This document shows positions 17,226-27,995 of a stretch of DNA of 64,000 nucleotides, in pieces. The position numbers were made by a program, and so were the translations under genes. The stretch is from DATGZX01 sp035296965 (lineage in GTDB: Bacteria > Planctomycetota > Planctomycetia > Gemmatales > Gemmataceae): contig DATGZX010000321.1 of assembly GCA_035296965.1 (NCBI GenBank), positions 11,486 to 75,485 on the forward strand. Reading direction: 5' to 3'. The notes beneath the pieces are model-generated. The model had not been told where the DNA came from, did not search any database, and saw only the letters and a program-made list of their open reading frames with translations. The stretch's first letter is position 1, and each line of letters begins with the position of its first letter.

Positions 17226-17729
17226 ATGACACGTCTCGACCTGGCCGTCAGTCAGCTTTCCCGCGCACGCAAGTACACGTTTCGCTTGCTTGAGAACATC
17301 GACCCGGCACTCTGGTTTCAGCAGCCCGCAGGAGGCGTTACGCACATCGCATGGCAGGTCGGGCACCTGGCCAATGCAGAATACCGGCTCTGCCTCGAGC
17401 GAATTCGTGGCCGTCGGCCTGAGGACGAGCTACTCATCCCCGTCACCTTCACAAGCCGGTTCGCCAGGGAATCGGTTCCGGATCCTGATTCGGCTGCTAA
17501 TCCAAGCCCCGAGGAGATTCGTGCCACGCTCGAGCGCGTGCACAAGCAGGTTTTTCAAGAATTGAGAAGCCTGTCCGACGAGGAACTCGATTCAGAACCC
17601 CTGCCGCCGCGCCATCCGCTCTTCGATACCAAGCTCGGCGCCATTCTGTGGTGCGCGCAGCATGAAATGCTCCACGCCGGACAGATCGGGCTGCTCAGGC
17701 GTCTCTGCGGGTTGGCGCCGCTTTGGTAA
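17226..17729 (+). CDS. DinB-family metalloprotein, 167 aa
   Basis: The four-helix DinB fold is indicated by the HIAWQVGHLANAEY helix with H47 and by the closing helix WCAQHEMLHAGQIGLLRRL with H146 and H150; the three His form the usual metal site. GGGGAG precedes the ATG. Members include thiol transferases and many proteins of unknown role. No signal peptide is seen. Confidence 0.85.
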   Translation: MTRLDLAVSQLSRARKYTFRLLENIDPALWFQQPAGGVTHIAWQVGHLANAEYRLCLERIRGRRPEDELLIPVTFTSRFARESVPDPDSAANPSPEEIRATLERVHKQVFQELRSLSDEELDSEPLPPRHPLFDTKLGAILWCAQHEMLHAGQIGLLRRLCGLAPLW

Positions 17730-17830
17730 TTCTCCACTCTGGAGATGTTGAGCATTTCGATAGGACATATAGGACCTATAAGACAGATTGCGCCCCCTCC
17801 TAGCGCCGGCGATCCTTGGCAAGCGCTAAC

Positions 17831-20800
17831 TCATTTCTTTGATTTGCTCTCCATTTCGCTCACTAGTTTCTTGAAATCGTCGCGGTTGCGGACGGAGTCG
17901 AAATCCGTGTTTCGCTTCAACGAATCAGCATCCTGGTAACCGTGCGCCACGGCTCGCGCCAGGAGTTCCAGCGCCAGGTTCCCGTAGACTTGTTTCAGTT
18001 CGCTTCGTTTCGGATCAGCTAGCTTTTTATCTTTATCTGCCAATTGCACGCTGTGCGCCAATGCACCGGCAACCCGCGGATAATCCGGCCAACCTTCCCC
18101 TGCGACTGTTGCAAGCTCCCGTGCGGCGCCGGCGATCCCCGCGTGGTCGTCGAGTTGCAGAAGGACATCGAGCAAACTCACGTACTGCGCGCAGAGCAGC
18201 TGGCGAAAAGAAGTCTGTTTTGGAGATAACTTGCAAGCGGTCTGCAAACGACGGATGGCTTCACGTAGCTGGTCGCGCGCCATGACCGGCTCGTTACGTT
18301 TCAGCGCAAGATCGGCAGCGTCGTGCAGCGTCTGCGCCAGGTTGACCTGAAATTCCGGCATCTTGGGGAAAGCACTCGCCAGCTTTTCCTCTTCCACGAG
18401 CAGTTGGCGCTGGATCTGGGCAACCTCTGCGTTCCGGGCCCCGACGGTCGCAAGCAGATTGACCAGGTTTGAATACTGAACGAACAAATCTTGCCAGTAT
18501 TGCGGGACAGAGGGAGCTTCTTTTTCAAGCGTTTCCAGGAGTGCGACAGCCCGGCGGAAGCTTTGCTCGGCGGCATCCAGCTTGTTTGATCTGGCCTGCG
18601 CGGAACCCAGGTCGCCCGAGACGGCCGCCAGCATGTGCCGATAATCAGCCACCGCGGGAAGTTCTTCGGCGAGTTTGGACAGGATTTGCGCAGCCTGGCC
18701 CCAGGCCTGCTCTTCGTCGGCCAAGCGCTTGGCATCTCGAAAAAGTATACCCTGGTTTCTGTAGACCAGCGCCTGGGTGTGTCGATAGTCGGGAGCCGTG
18801 GGAAACTGTGCGGTCAGCGGCGTCAGGATGCCGCTGGCCTTGTTGTATGCCTTCTCCGCCTCCGAGAATTTGCCATCGGCCTGCAGCAAGGTCCCCAAAC
18901 TGAAGTAGGCGTGGCCAAGCTCAAATTCGTAATCAGGAATGTCCTGGAACTTGGCCGCCAGTTCTGCCCGGCGTTCGAGCGCCAGACGGTAAAGCTTCTC
19001 GGCATCGCCTGGGTGGCCCGTCGACTGGAGCAGCGTTCCCAGGTTGAGATAAGTTCTGGCCAGCTCCTGCGGGTACTCTGGCTTTTCCGGGTAATCCGCT
19101 ATCAATTTCAGGAAAAGATCGATGGCGTCGCGGTACATTTTCTCCGCGGGGCGCGCCTGGTTGTGGGTTTGGAGCTGGATGGCCCGGTCGTTGTAACTCT
19201 TCGCCAGATCACGCCGATAGTCAGGCACGCCAGGAAGGTCCGCGGCCAGTTTTTCCTTCATGGCCATTGCTTGGGCGAAATTCTTCTCTGCCTCCGCATC
19301 CCGGCCGGCGGCCTGATACAGGATCCCAAACTGGTTCAGAACCGCTGCCAATTCCTGGCGATAGATCGGCACACCGGGAAAGTCGTTGGTCAGCTGCTGC
19401 CGGAGCGTCTGAGCCCGCTGGTACGCCTTTCCTGCCTCATCAGGATTCGAGTCCTTGAGCAGGTTTCCAATGAGATAGTAGCAGGCTGCCAGCTCTTGGC
19501 GGTAATCCGGCTTGTCGGGCCTTTCCTTGACGATCGAGTTCAAATGATCCAGCGACAGGTGAAATGTCGTGTCTGCATCCTTGAGTCGCCCCTTGGCCTG
19601 CAGCAAGGTCGCCAGATCCTTTTCCACGCGCGCGAGTTCGAATCGTTCGACGGTGGCCGTCGGGTGCACCTTGACCAGGTGCTCCAATGTCGACACGGCC
19701 TGGCGGAGGATCGCCTCCGCTTCGGGCGATTGGCCGAGAGTACGCAGTGCGACGCCCAAGTTATGCGTGCTGACTCCAAGGCCTTGCAGGTAGGCGGTTG
19801 CATCCGGGTCGCCCTGGACCAGTTTCTGCCAAAGTTCAACTGCGTCGCGGTAAATCTGAACTGCCTTGACGGTTTGGCCTTCCTCGGTCAGAAGGTTGCC
19901 CAGGTTGTTGTAGGTGTCGGCCAAGCCTTGCTGATACTGGAGATTGTCAGAGGATTCCGACAAAAGCTCCTTGAAGGCCACGATTGCCCGATCGTAAGCC
20001 TTGCCGGCCGGGTCGAGCTGACCGAGCATTTCCTGAATCACGGCCGCACGAGATTGTGCGCGGGCGATCTCCCAGCGCATCCCGGTTGACTCGCTGTTTT
20101 TCTCGGCAAGTCTGTTGTAGAAAGCCAGCGTCTGCTGCAACAGGTCGCGACGTAGTCGCTCCATGCGTGGCTCCCGCGATAGCTGCTCAAAGCCAACTCG
20201 GTTGAGCATCACCTCGACGGCCTCGCGGGCACTGCCGAAATTGTCCTCGGCGCGATCCCGTTCGAGATTTGCGCGCTCGGTCTCCGCTTCCGCGAATTTG
20301 CGTAACTGGGCCTCCTCGTCTGCTCTGTGCCGTTCATGGATTCCGAAGGCGAAGCCACCGACGATCATGCCGGCAATCATCACAAAGCAAACAACCACAA
20401 GGGCTGCCGCTGCTGGCCTGCGCTGTGCCCATTTCCAGGCGCGTTCCCAGGGGGCAGCAGGCCTTGCCAGGATCGGGCGTCGATCCAGAAAGCGCTCCAA
20501 GTCGTCGGCAAGCGCCCCGGCGCTGGGGTAGCGCTTGGTCGCGTCTTTTTCCAAACACTTCAGACAGATGGTCTCAAGGTCGCGCGGTACATTGGGCTGA
20601 AGACGGGAAGGAGACACGGGCTCCACCGTCTTGACTTGCATGAGCGTATCGAGCACGGTTTGGCCGCGGAAAGGTGGTCGGCCGGTGAGCAAGTCGTAAA
20701 GAATGGCGCCCAGCGAATAGATGTCTGCCGGCGGACCAATCTCCTTTCGGCCTTGCGCCTGTTCGGGGGACATGTAACTAGGCGTCCCCATGACGGCGCC

Positions 20801-21877
20801 GGTGCGTGTCTGGCCCTTGTCCTCCGCAAAGTGCTTGGCCAGTCCAAAGTCGGTGATCTTGGGCGCGCCCTCGGTGGTCAACAGCACATTGGCAGGCTTG
20901 AGGTCGCGGTGAATGATGCCATGTTGATGGGCGCACTCCATGGCCTTGGCCATGTCCAGCAGCAACCGAGCCGCATCGTCCGCCTTCAGGGGCGACTCCG
21001 CGACCTTTTGGGCAAGACTGCCGCCCCCCACGTATTCCAGGGAAAAATAGGGATGGCCGTCGCGCTCACCAACCTCGTGGATCTGCACGATGTTCGGATG
21101 CTGGAGTTGCGCGACCGCTTCCGCCTCGGTCCGGAAGCGCTGGATGTCGGATTTGCTGGCATGTTCACCGCCGGCCAGGATCATCTTCAGGGCGACGATG
21201 CGGTTGAGCTGTGCCTGCCGAGCCTTGTAGACCACGCCCATACCGCCACGTCCCAGCTCACCGAGGATTTCATAGGCAAAGCCGGGCGGCGGGCCGGACG
21301 GCCGTTTTTTAACGGTATCTTCCGAATAATCCATTGTCGCCGAGGAAGGCTCGGCAGGGTTTCCGAGGTCGAGCGCTGAGTCGAGCAAGAATTCTGTTCC
21401 CGACCCCGAAGCTGAGCCAGGCGGCCGATTCGAATTCTTTTTATGTGCTGGCAGGAGTTCAGTTCCACCCTGGCTAGAGTCGCTGAATGATAGCGTTTGC
21501 TCCAGTTTCTCCGCCGAGCGATTTTGTTCGATCTCCGCGAGCGAAAGGGTGAGCGAATTCGGTGGCCCGGCTGTTGCTTCCGGATCCTCTGGCTTCAAAT
21601 CCAGGGTGCGATCAAGCGCGGTCGCCGAGGCCTCCTCGGATCGACGAGGGGAATCTGCGAAATCCAACATTTCCGTCTGCTCAGGACGCGGCGGCACAGC
21701 CTCCCATTGCTCCGTTTTGTCGAGGGCGAGCGGAGCTTTCTGCGACTGGGCCGGGATCTCTGCATTTTCGTTGGCTCCGCAGACCGGGCAGACCGTTGGA
21801 TCGTCCTTGCCGGCAAGCGTTGCCTGGTCGGCAGTTGTCCATTGATGTCCCTTCGGACAACGCAGCTGATGGGGCAT
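17831..21877 (-). CDS. Ser/Thr protein kinase with zinc ribbon, membrane anchor and TPR array, 1348 aa
   Basis: GGAGGA precedes the ATG at 21877 (a longer open frame to 22213 is rejected). Residues 1-35 hold a zinc ribbon (LRCPKGHQW and CPVCG). After a variable linker, residues about 200-470 are a full kinase domain: GELGRGGMGVVYKA, Lys 231, HRDLKPAN at 323, DFG at 343, YMSPEQAQG. A single membrane segment follows at about 488-512. The remaining 800 residues are TPR-like repeats with recurrent FPxxPxYRxELA / YNNLGNLL phrases, here probably outside the cytoplasm. This layout is common in planctomycetes; substrates are unknown. Confidence 0.9.
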   Translation of the reverse strand: MPHQLRCPKGHQWTTADQATLAGKDDPTVCPVCGANENAEIPAQSQKAPLALDKTEQWEAVPPRPEQTEMLDFADSPRRSEEASATALDRTLDLKPEDPEATAGPPNSLTLSLAEIEQNRSAEKLEQTLSFSDSSQGGTELLPAHKKNSNRPPGSASGSGTEFLLDSALDLGNPAEPSSATMDYSEDTVKKRPSGPPPGFAYEILGELGRGGMGVVYKARQAQLNRIVALKMILAGGEHASKSDIQRFRTEAEAVAQLQHPNIVQIHEVGERDGHPYFSLEYVGGGSLAQKVAESPLKADDAARLLLDMAKAMECAHQHGIIHRDLKPANVLLTTEGAPKITDFGLAKHFAEDKGQTRTGAVMGTPSYMSPEQAQGRKEIGPPADIYSLGAILYDLLTGRPPFRGQTVLDTLMQVKTVEPVSPSRLQPNVPRDLETICLKCLEKDATKRYPSAGALADDLERFLDRRPILARPAAPWERAWKWAQRRPAAAALVVVCFVMIAGMIVGGFAFGIHERHRADEEAQLRKFAEAETERANLERDRAEDNFGSAREAVEVMLNRVGFEQLSREPRMERLRRDLLQQTLAFYNRLAEKNSESTGMRWEIARAQSRAAVIQEMLGQLDPAGKAYDRAIVAFKELLSESSDNLQYQQGLADTYNNLGNLLTEEGQTVKAVQIYRDAVELWQKLVQGDPDATAYLQGLGVSTHNLGVALRTLGQSPEAEAILRQAVSTLEHLVKVHPTATVERFELARVEKDLATLLQAKGRLKDADTTFHLSLDHLNSIVKERPDKPDYRQELAACYYLIGNLLKDSNPDEAGKAYQRAQTLRQQLTNDFPGVPIYRQELAAVLNQFGILYQAAGRDAEAEKNFAQAMAMKEKLAADLPGVPDYRRDLAKSYNDRAIQLQTHNQARPAEKMYRDAIDLFLKLIADYPEKPEYPQELARTYLNLGTLLQSTGHPGDAEKLYRLALERRAELAAKFQDIPDYEFELGHAYFSLGTLLQADGKFSEAEKAYNKASGILTPLTAQFPTAPDYRHTQALVYRNQGILFRDAKRLADEEQAWGQAAQILSKLAEELPAVADYRHMLAAVSGDLGSAQARSNKLDAAEQSFRRAVALLETLEKEAPSVPQYWQDLFVQYSNLVNLLATVGARNAEVAQIQRQLLVEEEKLASAFPKMPEFQVNLAQTLHDAADLALKRNEPVMARDQLREAIRRLQTACKLSPKQTSFRQLLCAQYVSLLDVLLQLDDHAGIAGAARELATVAGEGWPDYPRVAGALAHSVQLADKDKKLADPKRSELKQVYGNLALELLARAVAHGYQDADSLKRNTDFDSVRNRDDFKKLVSEMESKSKK

Positions 21878-21992
21878 CGGGAAGGGTCCTCCGGTCGAAA
21901 CGAAGGGGGTTGTTTGATTATCCTCCCCCGGAGCAAAAACACAAGGGGCGGAAACACCGTCAGCGAATGTTGAGGGTCTTACGCGCATGAAG

Positions 21993-22116
21993 AGGGCCGC
22001 CCTGAAGAGGCGGCCCTGAAGCTCAATAGCGGGAGAGCTGCTATAGCACCGTGCTCGGTTCGGCAGCGGCGTAGGACAGATTTCCCAATCTGTCCGGTCA
22101 GGTTGGAAACCTGACC
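21993..22116. repeat. Three consecutive hairpins between two minus-strand genes
   Basis: Going up the plus coordinates: a 9-bp stem at 21993-22017 (AGGGCCGCC with its complement); GGACAGATT-TCCC-AATCTGTCC at 22074-22095; and GGTCAGGTT-GGA-AACCTGACC at 22096-22116. The last two abut and have related stems. They follow the PEP-CTERM gene and precede the kinase gene, so they may terminate the former; they also look like dispersed repeats. Confidence 0.65.
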
Positions 22117-22140
22117 TACTGCCGAATCCCGCACGGTCAT

Positions 22141-22797
22141 TTACCGAGACAGTGAGCGCGTCTTCCGCCGATATAGAAAGAACCCCGAAGCACCAATACT
22201 CAGCAGGACCCATGTCGCAGGTTCCGGAACGAACGTTGCCTGCGAAACACCAAAGTCGACGGAGCCGGGGGGCTGATCGCTGGTCAGCGTCACTTCACTG
22301 ATGCCAGGGGCACTGATAGAGACCGAACCCAGTTCGCCGGCGCCTGAGAAGAACGGGTCAAGCGGGACGGTGCCCGTCGCAAGGAGTTGGCCGCTGGCAC
22401 TAAAACCGCTTAGCGTAAGAATGGAAGGTTGCGGATAACCGTTGAGAACGTCGAAGGAGACATAACTGACGGGGTTGGTCAGCGTCGCGGTAATAACACC
22501 GGGGAGATGGGAACCATCTGCCAGCGTCGCACTATCGCTTGTGCTGTAGTAGTTCGGACTCTGGCCCGGAATCGAAGGTGAGATGGTCGAGGAATTGAGG
22601 ACGACGCCGCCAGTGAACGTGACTCCAGAAAAAACCAGAACGGGGCCCTGTGCGCCCCCCGGAGTAACCTGGTTGTAGAAGGTGGGTCCGTTGATGGTGC
22701 CGAAGTCAATGATCTCGGCAGCGGCCGGTGCGGAGCTTAGCAAGACGCCCAGGAATACCCCAGACAAGGTGAACGTCGCCTTGAGTTTGGACAGCAT
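22141..22797 (-). CDS. Exported PEP-CTERM protein, 218 aa
   Basis: AGGGGA lies seven bases before the ATG at 22797. A signal peptide (LKATFTLSGVFLGVLLSSAPAAA) is followed by a beta-rich domain with Asn/Ser-rich loops. The C-terminus is a sorting signal: VPEPATW, a hydrophobic segment VLLSIGASGFFLY, then RRKTRSLSR. PEP-CTERM proteins are processed by an exosortase/archaeosortase-type enzyme and are usually surface or matrix proteins. No exosortase gene is in the window. Confidence 0.88.
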   Translation of the reverse strand: MLSKLKATFTLSGVFLGVLLSSAPAAAEIIDFGTINGPTFYNQVTPGGAQGPVLVFSGVTFTGGVVLNSSTISPSIPGQSPNYYSTSDSATLADGSHLPGVITATLTNPVSYVSFDVLNGYPQPSILTLSGFSASGQLLATGTVPLDPFFSGAGELGSVSISAPGISEVTLTSDQPPGSVDFGVSQATFVPEPATWVLLSIGASGFFLYRRKTRSLSR

Positions 22798-23771
22798 TGT
22801 CGATTCCCCTCTTTTTCCGAAACAACATTCTCGCGGTCCCGATTGCAGCCTCTCGTGGGCATTCAACCTGGATCGTTCGGACCTTGAAAGCGCTCTCATC
22901 CAGATGCGGAAAATCCAGTAAGCACTTGCCTTCGAGAGCCAGTTGGTATCCAATCCAGTCTATCAGTGTGAGTGCGGAATCGGTGAAAGTCAAATATTAA
23001 ATTGCTGCTGAAGAAATTCGTTCAGATTGCGCGAGTTGTGCAGCCACGGTCATCTCGGCATCGTTATCTATTTGGCCAAAGCTGCCGAACTTCGCACGCG
23101 CTAAGAAATGTTTACGATGCCTGACAAAGTGTTAATTCGCGTTAACGAGATTTGGGCCGCCGGCACGATAATCGGATTGGAGATGGCGAAAGGAGATGTT
23201 CGGTTGTGCCCCAACCGAATGTCTCAAAATCACATTGCACCGACCCCAAGTCTCTTTTTTGCACCGGGTTGCGAGATCTTACTGTGCGACTGGAGAAGTC
23301 GGAAGATCAAGGCCTCCTTTAGTTTGCACTCTGGCTGGTTTTCATCGGACCATAGTTCTTAACTGTTGGCCCGAAAAGTGCTCTCTCCACATGTACGAAC
23401 TTCGGAGTGAATCATCGAGAGCTTCCAGAGAGCCAGTGTCGGGTGAAGGCACTGAGCCGAATTCGTGGTGGCCTGTAGTGTTCGGGACGCACGCCCTGGC
23501 AGAGTCGTTCCGGTTGACGCCCGCAGGGACGATCCGCTTCCTAGGATAGCCCGTCGCCGCTCAGAGAGATCTCCCCGGATGTTTATACCGTCTTGATTCG
23601 ACGCGGGATCGAGAGTCAATTGCGTTCTGAGACCGTCGCTTTGCAGAGCAGCCGTCGGAGGAACGCGTGCGGCTGGCGTCCCGGAGTGCCGTCGGAAACA
23701 AGCCGGCGCTCACGTGGAATGGTTCAAGGCTTGTCCAACGGAAAAGAATACTCCCCATTGGAACAAACACC
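22798..23771. other. Long intergenic region
   Basis: Nearly 1 kb between the divergent PEP-CTERM and MBG-repeat genes. Both promoters should lie here. GC content is visibly lower around 22960-23140. I see no RNA gene, tandem repeat or protein-like frame; short open frames lack ribosome-binding sites. The leader of the 1362-aa protein may be long. Confidence 0.4.
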
Positions 23772-26700
23772 ATGTTCCTCCCAGCGTTGCGTGGTTTGAC
23801 AATACAGATCCCGCCCTGGATGCGACGGCAGGTTGTCTTCGCTCCGAAAGCAAGATACCTGCCTCACATCGAGGTCTTGGAAGACAGGACATTGTTATCC
23901 GTTTTCCTGCCGGGCACAGACCTCCTGCATGCACCTGGCTCGAATCTTCTCGGCGCTGCCGCGCTGCAGGGGTCGTTCGTTCAGACGTCGAGCGTCCTTG
24001 ATAGTGTCACGACCGCTCCACATTTGCTCCTGGAGATTGCCGGCAGCACAGTCGCCGGGACGCCGCTGGACGTTACCGTTGCCGCGGTGGCAGCGTTTGG
24101 AGAGCTGGACTCGGGATATCGCGGGACCATCCACTTTACGAGCACAGATGGCCAGGCTGCGCTCCCCGCGGACTACACGTTCACGGCCAGCGACGGCGGC
24201 ATTCACACGTTCGCTCCAGGTGTAACGCTCAAGACCGCCGGCAGCCAAGCCGTGACCGTGGGCGACACCGTGGGCGGCGCAGTCGCGGCGACCGCGAACG
24301 TGCAGGTTAGCCATGCCAATCTGGACCATCTGAGCTTGAACGCACAGGGCGCCAGCGTCGCCGGGACGGCGTTCGGAATCACAGTGAGCGCGCGCGATGC
24401 CTACGGCAATTTGGTGCCCGGCTACTCGGGGACCATTCATTTCGCCAGCAGCGACGACCAGGCTTTGCTGCCCGGAAACTACACTTTTACGAGCGGCGAT
24501 CAGGGGGCTCACACGTTCGCGCAAGGTCTGACGTTGAAAACCGCTGGCGACGAGACCATTACCGCGACGGATGCCAAGGGCATCACGGGAACCACCGACG
24601 TGGAAGTCAGTGCGGCGGCTGCCGTTCGGTTGCTGGTCATGCCGGTGAGCGATGCTGGCACCGTGGGAGTGCCGCTCAATGTCACGGTCACGGCCCAGGA
24701 CAACTTTGGCAATGTCGCCACAGGCTACACAGGCACGGTAACTTTCGGCAGCAGCGATCCCGCGGCTGGACTTCCGGGCAACTACACCTTCTCTGCAAAC
24801 AATGCCGGCATCCATACGTTTACCGTGACTTTCAACACTGCGGGACTGCAGACCTTTACCGTGAATGATCCCGTCAATCTGATTTCCGGCTCAACACACG
24901 TCAGCGTGGCCCAGGCCAGCACGGCAGTAGAGTTGACCTCCTCGCTGCAGTCTTCTGTCTACGGCCAATCGGTTACCTTCACGGCAACTGTAGAGGCATC
25001 CGGTGCGATCACACCTACAGGTTCCGTGGAGTTCGTCGATGAAACGATCGGAACCGATTTAGGGACGTTCGGGCTAACTGCGGGGAGCGCCACTTTGTCG
25101 ATCGCGGGCCTTGGCGCAGGCGGCCACACGATCGAGGCAGTTTACAGCGGAGACAGCAACTACGTTGGTTCCACACGCAGCACGGGCTTCGGGGTGGCCC
25201 CGGCAGCGCTGACCGTCACCGTAAATAACTCGACGAAACGCTATGGCGACCCGCTACCAGATTTTACCGTCAACTATAGCGGTTTTGTGCTGGGGCAGGG
25301 CCCGAACGATCTCAACGGGACATTGAGCTTTAATACGCCGGCAACCGGCAGCAGTCATGTGGGAAACTACCTGGTAAGCGCCGGCGGGGTCAGCGACCCG
25401 AACTATGTGATCAGCTTCGTGAACGGAGCGCTCTTCGTCACGCCGGTAGCATTGACCGTTACGGCGAACAATCAGACCAAGCTGTACGGCGCCCCCTTGC
25501 CAGGCTTGACCGCAAGTTTTGCCGGCTTCGTCAACGGCGATACCGCTGCCAGCCTATCTACGCCGCCAACTCTGACCACCGATGCCACGGCCGCCAGCCA
25601 TGTCGCCGGCAATCCTTACGCGATTTCTGCCAGTGGCGCCGTGGATGCCGATTACACCATCGCCTATGTGCCCGGCACACTGGACGTCACGCCAGCAGCC
25701 TTGAAGATCACGGCCGACAATCAGACAAAGCAGTACGGTTCGCCCTTGCCCCTTCTTACGGCAGGCTACGACGGCTTCGTCAATGGCGACCTGCCAGCAA
25801 GTCTGACCACGCCTGTGACCCTGGAAACCGTGGCCGGTATCGGCAGCCATGTTGGTAACTACGACATCGCGGCGAGCGGAGCCGTTGACGCCGACTACGC
25901 CATTACGTTCGTCGACGGAACGCTGCAAGTGACGCCGGCCCCACTGACCATTACAGCGAACGATCAATCGAGAGTTTTTGGCGCTGCCGACCCGACTTTC
26001 ACGGTCGCCTATTCGGGCTTCGTGCTCGGTCAGGACCCTGGCGTGCTGGCGGGATCGCTCAGTGTCACTACTCCGGCCACGACGTCGAGCGTCGTGGGCG
26101 ACTACGCAATCACGCCAGCCGGCCTGAGTTCGACGGATTACGCGATCGAGTACGTCGATGGCAACTTGACAGTCCTTCAAGATGGCACTTCCATGCAGGT
26201 TCTCTCGGCAGCCAATCCGGCTGTCGTCGGCCACGGCGTAGCGGTGACTGCCATCGTCAGCCCCGATCCGCCCGGGTCGGGTACTCCCACGGGAACAATC
26301 ACATTCCTGGATGGCCCAACGGTTCTCGGGACGGCGCCTCTGATTGGTGGGACGGCCAGCCTCACCCTGACGGGCCTGACCGTAGGTCTTCATAACATCA
26401 GTGCGAGTTATGCAGGAGATACCGACTTCACCGGCAACCTGGGAATTGGCCTGAAGCTGACTATCGCCGACGCCCCTCTTACTGAAACCAATCATGCTTT
26501 TGTCGCAGGAAGTGGCATGGCTTTCACAGGCACAGTAGCCTCTTTTACGGATGCGAATCCTTTTGCCCAACCAGGCGACTTCACGGCATCTATCGACTGG
26601 GGCGACGGCGTAGTCTCGGCCGGCACGGTTGAGGCAAATGCCAGCGGCGGCTTCAACGTTGTCGGTACGCATACTTATGCATCCGAAGATACCTTCCCCG

Positions 26701-27860
26701 TTACCGTGAATATCCTCGACAAAGGCGGCAGCACGACTACCGCCAATTCCATGGCCCTGGTCTTGAGTGCGTTCGAGCTCAGCTTGCTGGTGGAATGGGA
26801 CTTCGAGCAAGCGATCCCGGGACAATCCACGTTGACAGCCCACGTTACAGGTCTGGACGCTACACTTACGCGCGATTCAGGTACGCTGCTCCACGAATAC
26901 CTTTTCGTGGGAATTTACCGCGACAATCCAACGACCGTGCCCACGAACGGCACAATTTACTACGAGACGCGAACAGGCGATCTACAGGACGGCGATATGC
27001 TTACGGACACGCTCGCTTATCCGTCCAATGACAACGGCACGCCGACGCTCGAGTATTTCAAGTTGCAGTCGCAAGCGTATCTCGATTATCAGCAAGGTAC
27101 CCAGCCCTCCAACAAAGAGATAGTGAATACGCAGCAACATGACATCACGGTCGTGTTTGACGCGTCGTCCACGCCGCCCATCTTCAACCTGCACGGGACC
27201 GTGTTTACGATCGCCGTATCCAATTCCGGAGGCGAGGGCAACGGCGGCTCGGGCAATGGTCCCGGCACGCAGCAGACGCCTGCCACGATCACTCCCGCCC
27301 TCGCTCTCGCCGGAGCCAATGCAGCAGGAACCAATGATTTCAGCAGGCAAACCACGTTTTTGACCAGCAATCAGCTTTCCCTGGCGCTGACCCCATCCTC
27401 GGACTCTCAGTTAACCGTGAGCCGTACGAGTGCCAGCTCCGGCGTCACCACCGGCGGCGGAGACGAGGAAGACCTGGAAGATTATTTCTCCTTCTTAATG
27501 CGTGTGCTTGGCAAGGACCTGTTCTGGGAAGTGCTCAAAACCGCCCAGGTGCCGACGGTTTCCGACGCGTTTGTCGCTGAGCGAGCAGCCGTTCCGGATA
27601 CTGCCGCGCCGCAGAGTGCCGTACTGCTGCCGATGGACGGCGCGCCTATCGACGATTACCGAATCGCTCCCCAGGAAGATTTCACTCAGCCTGGACAGCC
27701 CGAGATGGAGCACCCTCCGATGAAGGAGGGCGAAGACTTGGATACCATAGAAGTCTTGTCGGTGGCGCTTGCTGGCTGGACCATGTGGAAGCGTCCCGAA
27801 GGTGAACGGGACGAGTTTTCGAGGAGACGTCGCGTGCATAACCGGCGAGAACGACAGTAG
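23772..27860 (+). CDS. Large surface protein with LEDRTLLS motif, Ig-like and MBG repeats, 1362 aa
   Basis: The N-terminus (to about residue 45) ends in HIEVLEDRTLLS, a motif typical of exported planctomycete proteins. About residues 75-380 are three repeats of roughly 95 aa with GY(R/S)GTIHF and LPxxYTFTxxDxGxHTF phrases. An Ig-like domain (QSVYGQSVTFTATV ... YSGDSNYVGS) comes next, then four MBG-type repeats (TVTANNQTKLYG, GFVNGD, GNYxIxxxGAVDADY), another Ig-like domain and a PKD-like segment (ASIDWGDGVVSAGTV). The C-terminal 250 aa are unique and acidic. Probably an adhesin or cell-envelope protein. Confidence 0.88.
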   Translation: MFLPALRGLTIQIPPWMRRQVVFAPKARYLPHIEVLEDRTLLSVFLPGTDLLHAPGSNLLGAAALQGSFVQTSSVLDSVTTAPHLLLEIAGSTVAGTPLDVTVAAVAAFGELDSGYRGTIHFTSTDGQAALPADYTFTASDGGIHTFAPGVTLKTAGSQAVTVGDTVGGAVAATANVQVSHANLDHLSLNAQGASVAGTAFGITVSARDAYGNLVPGYSGTIHFASSDDQALLPGNYTFTSGDQGAHTFAQGLTLKTAGDETITATDAKGITGTTDVEVSAAAAVRLLVMPVSDAGTVGVPLNVTVTAQDNFGNVATGYTGTVTFGSSDPAAGLPGNYTFSANNAGIHTFTVTFNTAGLQTFTVNDPVNLISGSTHVSVAQASTAVELTSSLQSSVYGQSVTFTATVEASGAITPTGSVEFVDETIGTDLGTFGLTAGSATLSIAGLGAGGHTIEAVYSGDSNYVGSTRSTGFGVAPAALTVTVNNSTKRYGDPLPDFTVNYSGFVLGQGPNDLNGTLSFNTPATGSSHVGNYLVSAGGVSDPNYVISFVNGALFVTPVALTVTANNQTKLYGAPLPGLTASFAGFVNGDTAASLSTPPTLTTDATAASHVAGNPYAISASGAVDADYTIAYVPGTLDVTPAALKITADNQTKQYGSPLPLLTAGYDGFVNGDLPASLTTPVTLETVAGIGSHVGNYDIAASGAVDADYAITFVDGTLQVTPAPLTITANDQSRVFGAADPTFTVAYSGFVLGQDPGVLAGSLSVTTPATTSSVVGDYAITPAGLSSTDYAIEYVDGNLTVLQDGTSMQVLSAANPAVVGHGVAVTAIVSPDPPGSGTPTGTITFLDGPTVLGTAPLIGGTASLTLTGLTVGLHNISASYAGDTDFTGNLGIGLKLTIADAPLTETNHAFVAGSGMAFTGTVASFTDANPFAQPGDFTASIDWGDGVVSAGTVEANASGGFNVVGTHTYASEDTFPVTVNILDKGGSTTTANSMALVLSAFELSLLVEWDFEQAIPGQSTLTAHVTGLDATLTRDSGTLLHEYLFVGIYRDNPTTVPTNGTIYYETRTGDLQDGDMLTDTLAYPSNDNGTPTLEYFKLQSQAYLDYQQGTQPSNKEIVNTQQHDITVVFDASSTPPIFNLHGTVFTIAVSNSGGEGNGGSGNGPGTQQTPATITPALALAGANAAGTNDFSRQTTFLTSNQLSLALTPSSDSQLTVSRTSASSGVTTGGGDEEDLEDYFSFLMRVLGKDLFWEVLKTAQVPTVSDAFVAERAAVPDTAAPQSAVLLPMDGAPIDDYRIAPQEDFTQPGQPEMEHPPMKEGEDLDTIEVLSVALAGWTMWKRPEGERDEFSRRRRVHNRRERQ

Positions 27861-27995
27861 CCTGCCAAGCCGAAAAGTCTCGTGGCGCAGTGCGAAATGC
27901 GGAAGGACGAAACGTTGTTGGCTCTTGAACGGCCAGCCCCAGCCGCCCTAGAATACTTGTGACCTCCGAGGGGACGCTCATTTTTGGGTTGAGAT

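Noticed and set aside
18635..20089. A 484-codon plus-strand open frame
   Set aside because: It is antisense to the TPR array of the 1348-aa kinase; codon bias of that gene keeps the opposite strand open.
25554..26843. A 429-codon minus-strand open frame
   Set aside because: Antisense shadow of the MBG repeats, Arg/Gly/Cys-rich, without start signals.
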